DNA of 28,444 nt from Acanthaster planci. Taxonomy: Eukaryota > Echinodermata > Asteroidea > Valvatida > Acanthasteridae. The notes beneath the pieces were generated by a model. The model searched no databases. It was not told the origin of the DNA and saw only the letters and a list, made by a program, of their open reading frames with translations. The stretch lies in the NCBI RefSeq assembly GCF_001949145.1, contig NW_019091458.1, positions 825,218 to 853,661 of the forward strand. Reading direction: 5' to 3'. A program made the translations under genes and the position numbers. Below are positions 1 through 9,700 of the stretch, piece after piece; the first letter of the stretch is position 1, and each line of letters opens with the position of its first letter.

Positions 1-53
1 AAGGGCCTTTGGAACGCGTAATCTGGCCCTGTAGGAGATGAAAAACTAGGTTA

Positions 54-506
54 CAGTGGAACGCCATTTTAACAAACACAACAGGGTCCATGCTAAATGT
101 TTGGTACAGTGGTCATTTGGTATAGTGAAATTAACTACCAAACGTTTCGTTGCCATGTTGAATAGCGCCCTCTCTTGTCTAACTGAAGTGCACCCTCTCG
201 TGATACTATGATTCGCTGTTTTCGTGATGTTTTGCCGTTGCATTCACATTTGAGTTTTCTAGAAATGTATTTAATAATTATTTTTGTTTTTTATTAAATC
301 TTGAGTTACAAAATTGATATTTAGTTTATCCTAAAAGTCGTGAAGCTACTGCTCAGGATCGATCTCTGATGCATGCTGAGGCGAATCTTTGTTGATTTGC
401 AACTGCATAATGTTCGGTAGGTTTTGTGCACAAAATATTTGGAGCCAAAATATTTGTGTAGCCGAATGTTCGGTATAGCGGTGATTGGTATAGCGACGCT
501 CCACTG
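54..506. mobile_element. Non-autonomous DNA transposon, pogo/Tigger-like MITE
   Basis: The element begins CAGTGGAACGCC and ends with the inverted form (GACGCTCCACTG), about 15 bp of terminal inverted repeat with a few mismatches. It is flanked by TA on both sides (52-53 and 507-508), the target duplication of Tc1/mariner-pogo elements. The right subterminal part repeats the words ggtatagcg and attggtatagcg. No transposase reading frame is present. Its position before the first visible WD40 exon suggests it sits in an intron. Confidence 0.7.
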
Positions 507-712
507 TATAAGGCCTCAGAAAGTTGTCTTAATTCAGATAGTGTCTCAGTTTGTCTCCAGCTTCATGAAGCTTTTAGCTTCATGAATCTTATAGTTCCCT
601 GAAATATGACATGTCCCTGGGACAAGTTTTCAGACCAACTCTGTAGATTCTGAAAGTAGATTTGCAAAGTGTGATTGTCTCTGTAACATTTTGTATGCTT
701 CTTATTCTTTAG

Positions 713-835
713 TTGAAGTTGTGGGATATGAGAACCTGCCTGTTGGAGCACACGCTGGTCGGCCACACCCAGGCTGTCTTCTGTGTGGACATGGATGACG
801 ACTGCACAATGGTTATCTCAGGGTCTGCTGATAGG
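713..835 (+). CDS. WD40 gene, exon A (phase 0, 41 codons)
   Basis: The exon follows a pyrimidine-rich acceptor (cttattctttag) and ends AGG|gtatgt. It encodes the end of one blade (LWDMRT), the linker VGHT with the conserved GH, and the start of the next blade through SGSADR. It is open only in this frame. The preceding exon is not in the window or was not recognised in bases 1-712. Confidence 0.88.
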
Positions 836-3420
836 GTATGTGCTTGTAACATAATTGACTAGAGTGGGAATGGAACCTGCAATAAATTCAGGGCTACATG
901 TCATTTGTGTGTTCTAGTAATGAATTGCTTCTCTCACTGCTTCCAAAAACTTGTTTTTTATGTTCTCATATTTCCATAATAAAGCACATTTGTGTTTTTC
1001 ATGGGCATCTTCAGTTGTAAAGCCAGATGGATGAACAAGGCTGAGTTTGTGAGGGTAGCTTAGCCAAATGATGTGAACATTAGTGGGATGCTTTTTTGTG
1101 TCCAGTTGGTATGTGACAAAGTTTGCCAGATCAAGTTGAGGCTTTTCAAAGAATTTTTTCGCTGAGAAATTTAGGCCAAGATTTGAGAAGTGTGCCAGTT
1201 AATTTTGCTTTGCATCAAAGGAGTGCTGAAACTGAATAAAAACATTTGTAAAGTTGAAGTCTTTGTCATTTGTCTTGTTAGAGCATTCGCGTTTGGAGTG
1301 TGGAAACAGGACGCTACACCAAAGTCATCTGGGCCAGCCAGACCACATCCATCATGGCTCTCAGCTATCACCAGGGTTACTTCACTTGTGCTGTTGGGGA
1401 GACAGTCTCCCTTTGGAGGCTGGAAACAGCCTGCTGTATCAAAACATTTGAGGAACATGAAAAACGGTGAGTAGCCAAGCTGCCTGAAATTTCAGCCCAA
1501 AGCAATTTCAGCAAATGTACAAGTGTCCAAAGCCTGGTTTCTGTTGATTTGACTAAATGAAAGAATGACTTAAGGCTGGTTACAGGCGAACATAAAGCAA
1601 AACATCTAATGCAAACATGTTGATTTCTCCTTGGGCTCAATAGTGTCCCACAAAGGTTATATTTCATGGGGGTGGGGGAATGATTGCCGTGGGTAGAGTT
1701 GCCCAAGAATATGAGAAAAGTATAGTATATTTGAAAAATGACTAGATTTTACACTCATGGATTTACTGTTAAGAGCTAACTAGTGCCTGCTATGAGGCAT
1801 GTGCATAGGAAAAAGTTACGAGTTTTTTGTCTGTTTTGATTATCATTGGCAGAGTGGAGACCATTGGTCTTCGAGTGGACAGTGCAGACAACCCTGACTG
1901 TCCAAGGGGGTTAATGGTCACTGCTGGACAGGATGGAATGGTCAAATATTGGAACCTCAAGAGGTATGCTGGAGTTATATTCGATTCTCAGCTGGGTTGT
2001 TTGTTGAACAGAAATGGATACCAAACTGGTCTCAACAGGTTAACCTACTTACAGGAGTTATTCATTGTAGTGTTGTGTGATGGAGCACCCTGATATAAAT
2101 TCTGTGGACACATACATGCACTAATGACATTTATGTTGTGATATGCATCAGGTACACTCAACAGGTTTTTATTAAGGGAATAAATGTGTGCTTGGCCAGT
2201 TTTAAATGTGTGTTTAAGACCAGCTCAGGAGCATAAACGCGACTAATGCCCGAGCCAAAAGCAAGGGCATTATCAGCATTCAGTCTCCTCAGCCAGTCTT
2301 AAATGTTCGTTTAAGCATATATTTATTCCCATTCATAAATACCATTTTAGTCAAAGAGTCAAAAGAAATCAATATATGATACAATTCCAAGGATTTTGTT
2401 CAAAAATTGTACTTTTATTTTCTGGAACACCCGTTGATGGTAGGTTCCTTATGCAAGCAGTCCAGAAGAAACTCCTTAAATGGACTTGGCACACATGTGG
2501 CAAGTTCCTTGTGCTTTGCGCACACAGACTCTTGACTAATGGGGGGCATGTGGCATTAGGGGGCATTAGGGTTTATGGTTTCTGATCATAGGGTCAGGGG
2601 TTCAAATCCAACTGGTGGCAGCATGTTGCGACCTTGGACAAGTCACTTTACCCCCGTGTGCCTCTCTACACCCAGGAGTAAATGGGTACCTGTGAGGGTA
2701 GATTTGGTTATGTTAGCCATATGCGCCTGATAGGGCTGCATCAGCTAGTATGCTCCTCAAGGAACTGAGATGGTTTCAGGAATGTTTAGTTGTTGTGAGC
2801 CCAATGTGTAGGGATAATGATAATGCATGGCCTTGAGCATCAGTTGTGATGGATATGTGTGCTATATAAGAATTAGCTATCAATGGATTAATCTCTTTTA
2901 TATCCAGGTGCCAGCATGTCTTTTAGTTTTGTGCAGTGGGCATTATCAAATCCCAGTGGGCATTATCAAATATTGATACACGGTCACTTGACCAATAGGA
3001 ATAGAAAAACTGTCCCAGGTGTTTATGAATAGTGGGTATTATGAAAAGTATTTGCTTGTTTCTTCTTATTCCGAGTTGCCTAGATGACTGTGTGTTACTT
3101 TAGCTTCACAGTTCACTTGTGTACTCATTTTGTTTGCTCTTCTTCAGCAAAGCATCAGATTTCAAAACATGCTGTCTCAAAGCTATATTTAGCAATGACA
3201 TCATCAATTTGATGAAAGATTGAAGTACGCATAGATACTTTTTCTCACTTGGTTTTAACAATGCAATCTTTGTTTGGTTTGTGCACAACACAGCGACAAG
3301 AGCAAACACACTTTGGAAAGCACTTGCCAAATCAATAGCATCTTCTTCGATGAAACCAAGATCATCGGCGCCTGCTCTGACTACAAGCTCAGGATCTGGA
3401 ACTTCAACACTTCCCTATGA
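713..3420 (+). CDS. WD40-repeat protein, C-terminal four exons (partial at 5' end)
   Basis: Four exons join in frame: 713-835, 1282-1466, 1853-1963 and 3294-3420, giving 181 residues and a TGA stop. All introns are GT-AG (donors gtatgt, gtgagt, gtatgc; acceptors ttag, gcag, acag) and the phases agree (0, 2, 2). The peptide carries about four and a half WD40 blades: a blade end LKLWDMRT; then VISGSADR/SIRVWSVETG; then a divergent blade with ETVSLWRLETA; then VTAGQDGMVKYWNLK; and a last blade ending KLRIWNFNTSL. The protein stops directly after that last WD-type motif, as is common where the propeller closes at the C-terminus. The N-terminal part, which would show an F-box, LisH or other domain, lies outside the window. 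The blades look most like F-box/WD or similar scaffold propellers, but I cannot name the orthologue. The family call is firm; the subfamily is open. Confidence 0.9.
1282..1466 (+). CDS. WD40 gene, exon B (61 codons plus 2 nt)
   Basis: The acceptor is ttgttag and the donor CG|gtgagt. The exon completes the SADR/SIRVWSVETG blade and encodes a second, less canonical blade (YFTCAVGETVSLWRLETACC). It ends inside an Arg codon that is completed in exon C. Confidence 0.88.
1853..1963 (+). CDS. WD40 gene, exon C (1 nt, 36 codons, 2 nt)
   Basis: The acceptor is cattggcag and the donor AG|gtatgc. It encodes a blade with a short insert (VDSADNPDCPRG) followed by MVTAGQDGMVKYWNLK. Translation runs on into the intron to a stop near 2093; I treat that as read-through because exon D fits the phase and closes the propeller. 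Confidence 0.85.
2176..2330. repeat. Palindromic MITE-like repeat (155 bp)
   Basis: The block starts GGGAATAAAT and ends ATTTATTCCC, and it is close to self-complementary over its whole length. Internal matching words include tttaaga(c/t), aggag and taatgccc/gggcatta around a centre near 2264. The left arm has about 19 extra bases. It lies in the last WD40 intron. Superfamily and target duplication cannot be assigned. Confidence 0.6.
2540..2895 (+). mobile_element. tRNA-derived SINE in the WD40 intron
   Basis: A tRNA-like head ends with an exact pol III B box, GGTTCAAATCC, at 2599-2609. It is followed by the body words acaagtcactttaccccc, gtgcctctctacaccc and aaatgggtacctg, and by a tail reading ccttgagcatca and gctatataagaatta. 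This head-body-tail order is typical of the SINEs common in marine invertebrate genomes. It is an old copy, and no clean target duplication is visible. Confidence 0.7.
2933..2971 (+). repeat. Two-copy 20-bp direct repeat
   Basis: The unit cagtgggcattatcaaat occurs twice in tandem with a 20-bp period. It follows the SINE tail closely and shares the word gggcatta with the palindromic repeat at 2176-2330, so both may be remnants of one element. Confidence 0.55.
3294..3420 (+). CDS. WD40 gene, last coding exon D
   Basis: The acceptor is cacaacacag. The first base completes a Ser codon begun in exon C. The exon encodes CQINSIFFDETKIIGACSD and then KLRIWNFNTSL, the last blade, followed by TGA. The 3'UTR presumably begins at 3421; no convincing AATAAA is visible close by, so the transcript end is unknown. 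Confidence 0.87.
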
Positions 3421-3660
3421 GTAATGGAGGAATCCTGTGCTGCAAATGTTGAAACCTCAAGCCCATAAACCTTTGTTATGATAAAGTGATCGAGATGACG
3501 TAGTTATTTCAATGTGTAAGAGCCTGAAGCTCACAACAGATTTGAGGATCCGTTTTGCTTAAATGCTGGGGTCAGAGTGCAGGTATGAAATTACTCACCC
3601 ACAGGATTACAATCCTTACCTCTTGGAATTTCAGGCTATTCATGGTGAAGACAGCAAAAA

Positions 3661-3874
3661 GTGGAAAGGTTTGCAGTAGCACCAAGCGAAGGAAAATATC
3701 TCTTATGAGTATGCGTGGTTCTGAAAAGAGCAAGGAGTATACACCAGGAATGTCTCCTGACGACAGAATGAGCACACAGTCCGAAACGTTGAATGTACTC
3801 CCGCTTCTTTCCAGAACCACACATACTCACAATAGATATATTCTTTCGCATGGTGCTACAGCAAACCTTTCCAC
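3661..3874. repeat. Fold-back repeat: two 81-nt inverted arms, 52-nt loop
   Basis: The left arm 3661-3741 and right arm 3794-3874 are inverted copies of each other, with about 13 differences in 81 positions counted by eye. Both start gtggaaaggtttgc when read inward and contain gagtatg and gtggttctg. It lies 241 nt after the WD40 stop codon, so it may be transcribed as 3'UTR and fold into a long hairpin. No other copy occurs in the window. Confidence 0.75.
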
Positions 3875-4258
3875 TTAATCCTTACCACTATTCACATTTC
3901 CATCATTTCCTACAGCCGTCGAGTAGAAGCATCTTTTTTTTCAGTAGAATGCAGACAATTTTTATAACAAATTTTCAAAGGTTTAATTTCTTACCAAGCA
4001 AACAGAGGTCACTGTAAAAGACCCAAACAAAAATTGTGAAAAATTGCACTATGATTTACAGTATGTACCTACCTGTTTTGATGCAGTGCCTTGATGCTGA
4101 GCCTTGGCTTGAAGGCTTGATTTGAGGCCTTAAGGTTTGAGGGCAAAAGCCTGGCATTGAGGCATCATGTTAAACTTAGGACATTTTTGCTACATGCAAT
4201 CTATTATTATGTGATATGTTTTAGTTGAGTAAAGTTTTATACTGATTGGCTTTGGTCG

Positions 4259-4442
4259 TGACCTTGAGGGTCAAAGCCTTCAAGTTGACCTTGAGGGTCA
4301 AAGCCTTCAAGTTGACCTTGAGGGTCAAAGCCTTCAAGTTGATCTTTAGAGTCAAAGCCTTCAAGTTGATCTTGAGGGGTCAAAGCCTTCAAGTTGACCT
4401 TGAGGGTCAAAGCCTTCAAGTTGACCTTGAGGGTCAAAGCCT
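4259..4442 (+). repeat. 27-bp minisatellite, about 6.8 copies
   Basis: The unit is tgaccttgagggtcaaagcc followed by ttcaagt. Copies 1-3, 6 and the partial 7 are essentially identical; copies 4 and 5 carry substitutions and copy 5 one extra g. The period is divisible by three, which explains open frames on both strands. A degenerate relative (gcctt..gagg words) precedes it at about 4085-4165. Each intact unit contains TGACCTTGA, the reverse complement of TCAAGGTCA. Confidence 0.92.
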
Positions 4443-5508
4443 AAGCCCTTAGGATCAATTCCTTTGGTTTCACTCTGCACACTATGTGATTTTGAAGGTT
4501 GTTGTGGGTGATTGCTTTTCTGCCATAGAGAACAGACCTTCAACATAATAATGTCAAGCTCACATGAGTGCACTTTCCTATGGTAGTGAGGTGGGATATT
4601 ATCTGTCTAGCCCCCATGGGAAAGCGCATGTGTAAACGAAGTATAACGTTAGTATGGTATAGATCTGTGGGCACAAAAATCACTCTTGGTTATTGTAAGG
4701 ATTTGCACTTTTTTCACTGATCTGATTATATATAAAGTTCATTGATCAGTAATGTCATCCATTGTGATACGGCGGTAAATGCAAAATATTGCCAAAAGTA
4801 TTGTATACTGCTTGTAAAAAATAAGGCTCTTTCTTTAGTAAGAAACTGACATTAATGAAGCTGTTGTTACTTTTGTGGAAAATATTCATTCTAGCTGTAT
4901 ATATCAGTGACTTATATCAGTTAATGTAAAAATATGTAAAATGACAGAGGTGTAAATGTTGAAATCTATTGTTAGTAAGCTCGACCTTAAAAGGTTAAAT
5001 TGCTGAAGCAGGAAATTCCACAAACTTCAGTGGCATTGTTTTATACACATCAAACAATTTGTTTTTGTGAAGTATAATTAAAGCAATATTCATGCCAGTT
5101 TACAGTCTGACAAGGGTCAATCAATCCTTTTAAAATGTACAGTCTGCTCTAGCCCAGGCAGAGCATCAAATAAGGCTTGAGTTTCCCAAGTCACTGAGCT
5201 ACAATGATACTAGAAATCAGGCCAAAATTCACCAACCCCGGTTTGCTCCTTGTCGATAGAGCGGCACCTGCCCGGGCTCATCCACGCAGGAGGTGGTATT
5301 TGTGCGTAGGCAACAGTTTCTGCATACACGTATACAGTATGCTTGTATAATGTACCATTTATACCTATACCACAGCCTTTGGACAGATATAGCCTATGCG
5401 AGGCACTGCTCGAGTAGAGGTAAGATGAGCGCAAGATTCGATTCACCGGTGATGCACCTTACATTCCTCTTATAAGGGCTGTGTGTTGCGCATATGTGGA
5501 TTAAAATT

Positions 5509-5568
5509 GTCGCCACGATTGCCTTGACTAATTTACATGGGTAAATTAGTCAAGGCAATCGTGGTGAC
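5509..5568. repeat. Near-perfect hairpin, 28-bp stem and 4-nt loop
   Basis: Left arm 5509-5536 (gtcgccacgattgccttgac...) and right arm 5541-5568 are exact inverted copies except for one position (gccac against gtggt). The loop is atgg. The near identity implies recent origin or selection. No flanking duplication is evident. Confidence 0.9.
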
Positions 5569-6557
5569 CAGTAGGCCGACTGTGAACGATGGCCTCTGAA
5601 ATTTAAAAAAAAATCATTTTTTTCCTGTCCATTTTTGTAATGAGAATTGCGCATAGCAACTCCAAGCTCCATCAAAGACACCAAGATCGACACATTTCAA
5701 TTGTTTATAATTCCATTTATTTTTGCTATGTGTCAGTCAATGAATTACTATTATTGAACAATTCAAATGACAAAGAATTCCTCCAAACCGTTTGCTGTTT
5801 TAAGAACAACCAAATATGGTGACATTTATGCAGAAGAAATGTGAATCTTTCATGTGAGTATTCTGACATGTCTGGCAACATTAGGTACCCACAAGTAATA
5901 CAAGTGACTCATCCAAGGGTTTGTGGCTTTTTATATGGTAGGGTGTTCGATTTTTAAGAGGGTGTCGGTAACGAATCTTTTCACCCAACGATACTTAGCA
6001 TCGATTCCCCCATATTGTGAGTGTTGGAGAGCTGGCGGAAAAAGTGAAGTATTTGGAGGTGTGAGGGAATGTAAGATATCACTGTAGCAAAAGACCTAAC
6101 TAGAACAACGAACTTAGCATGGAAACTGGTGTAGTTTAACCCATCGGGTGACTTGTTTATCTAAATTGTTTTGCAACTAATCTTGGCCTGCTATATTTTG
6201 TTTTTAAAATATGTATTCACGTCAGATGGCCGACAGAAACTGTCACGGGGGTGTGTGTAAATCTCTGGGGATGGGGGTATATATCCCCTCCATGGGGGAA
6301 TAGGCTATTGACCCCCCCCCCACACACACACTGTGACAAAACAAGGCGGATTGTGAAAATTTAAGTCCAAGACTTCCTAACAACCAATGTATTCAGTACA
6401 CGCAGAAAAGAAAGGGCAACTTAAACGCCATAAACAGATCTTTCTGATGTGGAGTAGTCGAAACTTCAGCTGAATTTGAACGTTTTTTATGGATGTCTGA
6501 GATGATTTTCTGTAGGTCTACTTAACTTCTGCAACACAGGGATTGCTTCGAAGATTT

Positions 6558-6740
6558 TTACTTAGCGGGGACAGCCGCGTCGCATTTGCCAATCAGATCT
6601 TCGATAATATCTGCCAGCTTGTGGCACGCTCTGTACGGGTCAAATACCGGCATCTTGCACACGGAAGATCGCTTCAATTGGCAGGAGATGTCGTTCCATT
6701 TGCCCACTGCCATGAAGTTGATCACGACGCAATCTTTGTT
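6558..6740 (-). CDS. Lectin exon 5: end of CTLD2, tail and stop
   Basis: The acceptor ccttcatccacag opens on NKDCVVINFMAVGKWNDISC, giving the canonical NGG-NKDC join with exon 4. The last core cysteine is in SSVCK. Then follows a tail, MPVFDPYRACHKLADIIEDL to AVPAK, with a short amphipathic stretch and two cysteines that could pair with each other or link chains (inference). The stop is TAA at 6558-6560. Confidence 0.87.
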   Translation of the reverse strand, partial: NKDCVVINFMAVGKWNDISCQLKRSSVCKMPVFDPYRACHKLADIIEDLIGKCDAAVPAK

Positions 6741-9700
6741 CTGTGGATGAAGGAAGGAAAAACATTTGGTTAAAGTTGTTATAGATTCATCCATGGATGC
6801 AGGAGGTCACATTGTGAAACAACTTAATCTCGACCCGACTCATCTAAAGCTGCATTTGCAGCGGGGTATCTGGGTTTAATTTGCTTTTATTAACACCGTA
6901 AAATGACTGCAAATTTGTCGCTAAAAGATAATTCCCACCAAGATAGGTGGTAGCACCGTTTCAAAAAAGCTGGCGCTTTCAATTCCTAAAAAATTTTAAT
7001 GTCGCCTCATGTCTGTCCACCTCTGTAGACGCCACTTGTGGCATTTGATGAAAGTGTTGAGACCAACCAAGATAAAATATAAACCGGTCAGCAAGGCGAT
7101 GGCATAGTGCAAAGAATAAGTCTGTTTGGTGCCCTTCTGTTTGATACTTCTATGGGTAAACACCCTTCCATTCACTTTTCGAAGTCCCACGCCCCCAAAA
7201 AGAAAATCGCTGATAGTCTAATATACAAATAATAAATGTTCATGAGCATTTTCGTTTTATCAAAATGAACTTCTGCAAGGTCTCCGCACAGTACTTCTAT
7301 TTGCACTTTTTTGTGATGTGAGCTATGCATTGGTCTGAATATTTCATTTTACGTAATATTCAATGGACGAGCAGCATCACGGGATTTATCCAGCTCTATA
7401 AAATCGATATATAGGCGTTCAATAAAATCTATAGAAAAATAAGACACGCATGTATGGTTGTTTACCCCTCCGTTGCTCGGCTCTCCAGATTTCCAGTTGG
7501 TGTATTCCACCTTGGACTGGTCAGTCCATTCAAAGTTGCCCTCATGCTGCTTATCCGTAAATCCCAACCATGCCCTATGGAGAAAAATCAATGTCGGTAT
7601 ATAGTGTCCAATATAAAAATCGAGCTTTTGGATTTTCAGTATCAGTGACTGCACGAAAAATGTTTTCCAACAGAATGTCCAACAAAACGGTTATGTAATT
7701 GAGTTCTACGCGGGAGTATAGTTCAGCTTTAGTTTCAAGGAAGAATTCTCGGTTGTACATGTAACTATAAGCAAATGACGACACATACCTTTTGAGTCCC
7801 TGGCCGGGCCAGGACTGATCAATTATGTCCGTAATGAAATTGTTCTCAGCCCGGCAGCTCACGGAGGCCAGGTGGGCCGACTGACCGTGACCGTTGTGGT
7901 AGCTTTGGCAGTGAGCTTCGCCATCCTCAAAGGACCGCCGCCGGCCGAAGAACCTGTAGCAATGCCCCGCGTGCTCGTGCCACAGCGCAGGGCAACGGCA
8001 TCTCTCATCTTATTTCCGAGCGGGCAGATTGGGAGAGAAAGTAAGATCACACGCGTTAAGTGCACGTAAACATGAATACGCTACTGCAAAGACATGACAT
8101 TTAAATAATAAGAAACGATTTCCCTTCCTCCACAAAGCGTGCAAAAGCTCCTCAATTTTAGTTTTCCGTCAGAGAGAGGCTATGAGGTTACATAATAAAG
8201 CCCTCAAACTTGGCCTCCCAAATATTTGATTCTGGATGTAAAAGACGCGACGATGTAAGGCAGTTGGAATATTCGGTTTTGTATCAGGGCTGGAAGAGGT
8301 AACAGGAACAAGACTCCATAACTGGGAAAATTCCCACTTCTCACCTGATCTTTGAATGGATGGGTTTTACGTCAAGGCTATTCCCACTAATCAGTTTCTT
8401 GGGCTTTATTCGTTGATTAATAATACAATATGTACTTCGTATTTCATTATTTTCGTTGTCATCATTCTACGTTTACCTTGTACACACGCAGAACAGACGA
8501 AGTTGAGTTTTCTGTGACAGCCCATGTCATTCAGCAGCCCGTTCTTGAACAGTTGCAAACAATGCTCCCCACCACAGCAGTTATTGGGCTCCCCTTGAGG
8601 GAACGGTGCATGGGTCAGGACCTTGCCGAAGTTGTCCGTGAACATCCCTTCATGACCTTCATCAGTATAGCCCAGCCACAGGGAAGGCACTTGTGCCGGG
8701 TGCTGGCTGGCCAACTGCAAGATTGCGTCCAGTTCCTCCTGGCTGTTGGGGCTAGCCAGGGTACCACCGGTGCTCTGTAAGATAATGAACATTTTGGGAC
8801 AGGACCAGGCTTTCACAGGCTCAGAAGCGTAAATTGAGGAGGTGGATTGTGGGATATGGAATTGTATTTTCTTTCTGAATGGGATGTTCCACATTAACCT
8901 AATGACATTTTCTTACTTGAAAAACAGAAAAAAAATCAAGTGTGACCAGCAAATTGACTTCAAATCCTTTTGTTTTTCACAATATAATGCGTTACTTCAC
9001 CAAAAAAAAAGACAACCTGAAAAACTACTCATGAGATTCGACATCGCTTCATTTATTTCATCTTTGAAAGGCGAAGAGGTTGGTCAGGCCTGGTACTTAA
9101 ATCGGTACCGGTAAGAGACCCCTTATTTTGGGAGGGGCTTCCATGTAACAAAAAGTATAGCGACAGTGACATATCAGAAAAGATATCATGAACGAACAGT
9201 GTCTTGCAAACAATTTCTTGAAGGCCTATGGTTTTTCTGGACAGCGGCAATGGCGGCCCCCTCCTGTGAAACTCAGTGCCAAATTGCCGCATCGCGGAAT
9301 CCGCCCAAACGTATTCTTCAGGAGATGGGTTTTTGTCTCGCATTTTAAAAGTAACATTTTGTCGTCAGTCTAACACCAATTTCGTGAAATTCGGACAGAC
9401 GGCTTTAGCGTAACGTCCTTGTTTTCTGAGGCAATACGTCCGTCAATGTACTTTTTCCATGCGTGCTCAATGCACGCGGCTTGACACGCGCAGGGTTATG
9501 ATGATTCTTGTGAACGTCTTAAAATGCAGGTAAAGTTTCCAAAAGATTGGGCAAGGGGGCGCCAAGTTATTTGCGAGCGGAATCCACAACCGCCTCCCCA
9601 GGCTATGTCCACAGAGCGCGGTTCTTTTTGGGCTTAAGGCGCCTTTCCATGCCCGTCAACACTTGCGATTTTAACGGCCGAACGCAACGCACACCTTTAT

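Larger units (their letters stand above)
3421..6557. other. Intergenic stretch between WD40 and lectin genes
   Basis: Apart from the fold-back, minisatellite and hairpin listed separately, I see no supported coding exon. A G-rich/C-rich patch at about 6240-6335 contains ggggtatatatcccc and a C run followed by a CA run, bordered by CTGTCAC on the left and GTGACA on the right, perhaps another small inverted-repeat element. The 3' ends of both converging genes must lie here, but no strong poly(A) signal stands out. Confidence 0.5.

Noticed and set aside
4237-4452. Open frames on both strands with repeating peptides (KAFKLTLRV, GQLEGFDPQ)
   Set aside because: They arise because the minisatellite period (27) is a multiple of three; no start context or splice structure supports a protein.
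7349-7465. Continuation of lectin exon 4 (VNNHTCVSYFS...)
   Set aside because: It is intronic read-through. It lacks WND and the last cysteines, which are present in exon 5 after a clean donor and acceptor.
7859-8065. 68-codon minus frame MHLTRVILL...
   Set aside because: Wrong frame of lectin exon 3; the correct frame has no ATG and encodes the CTLD.
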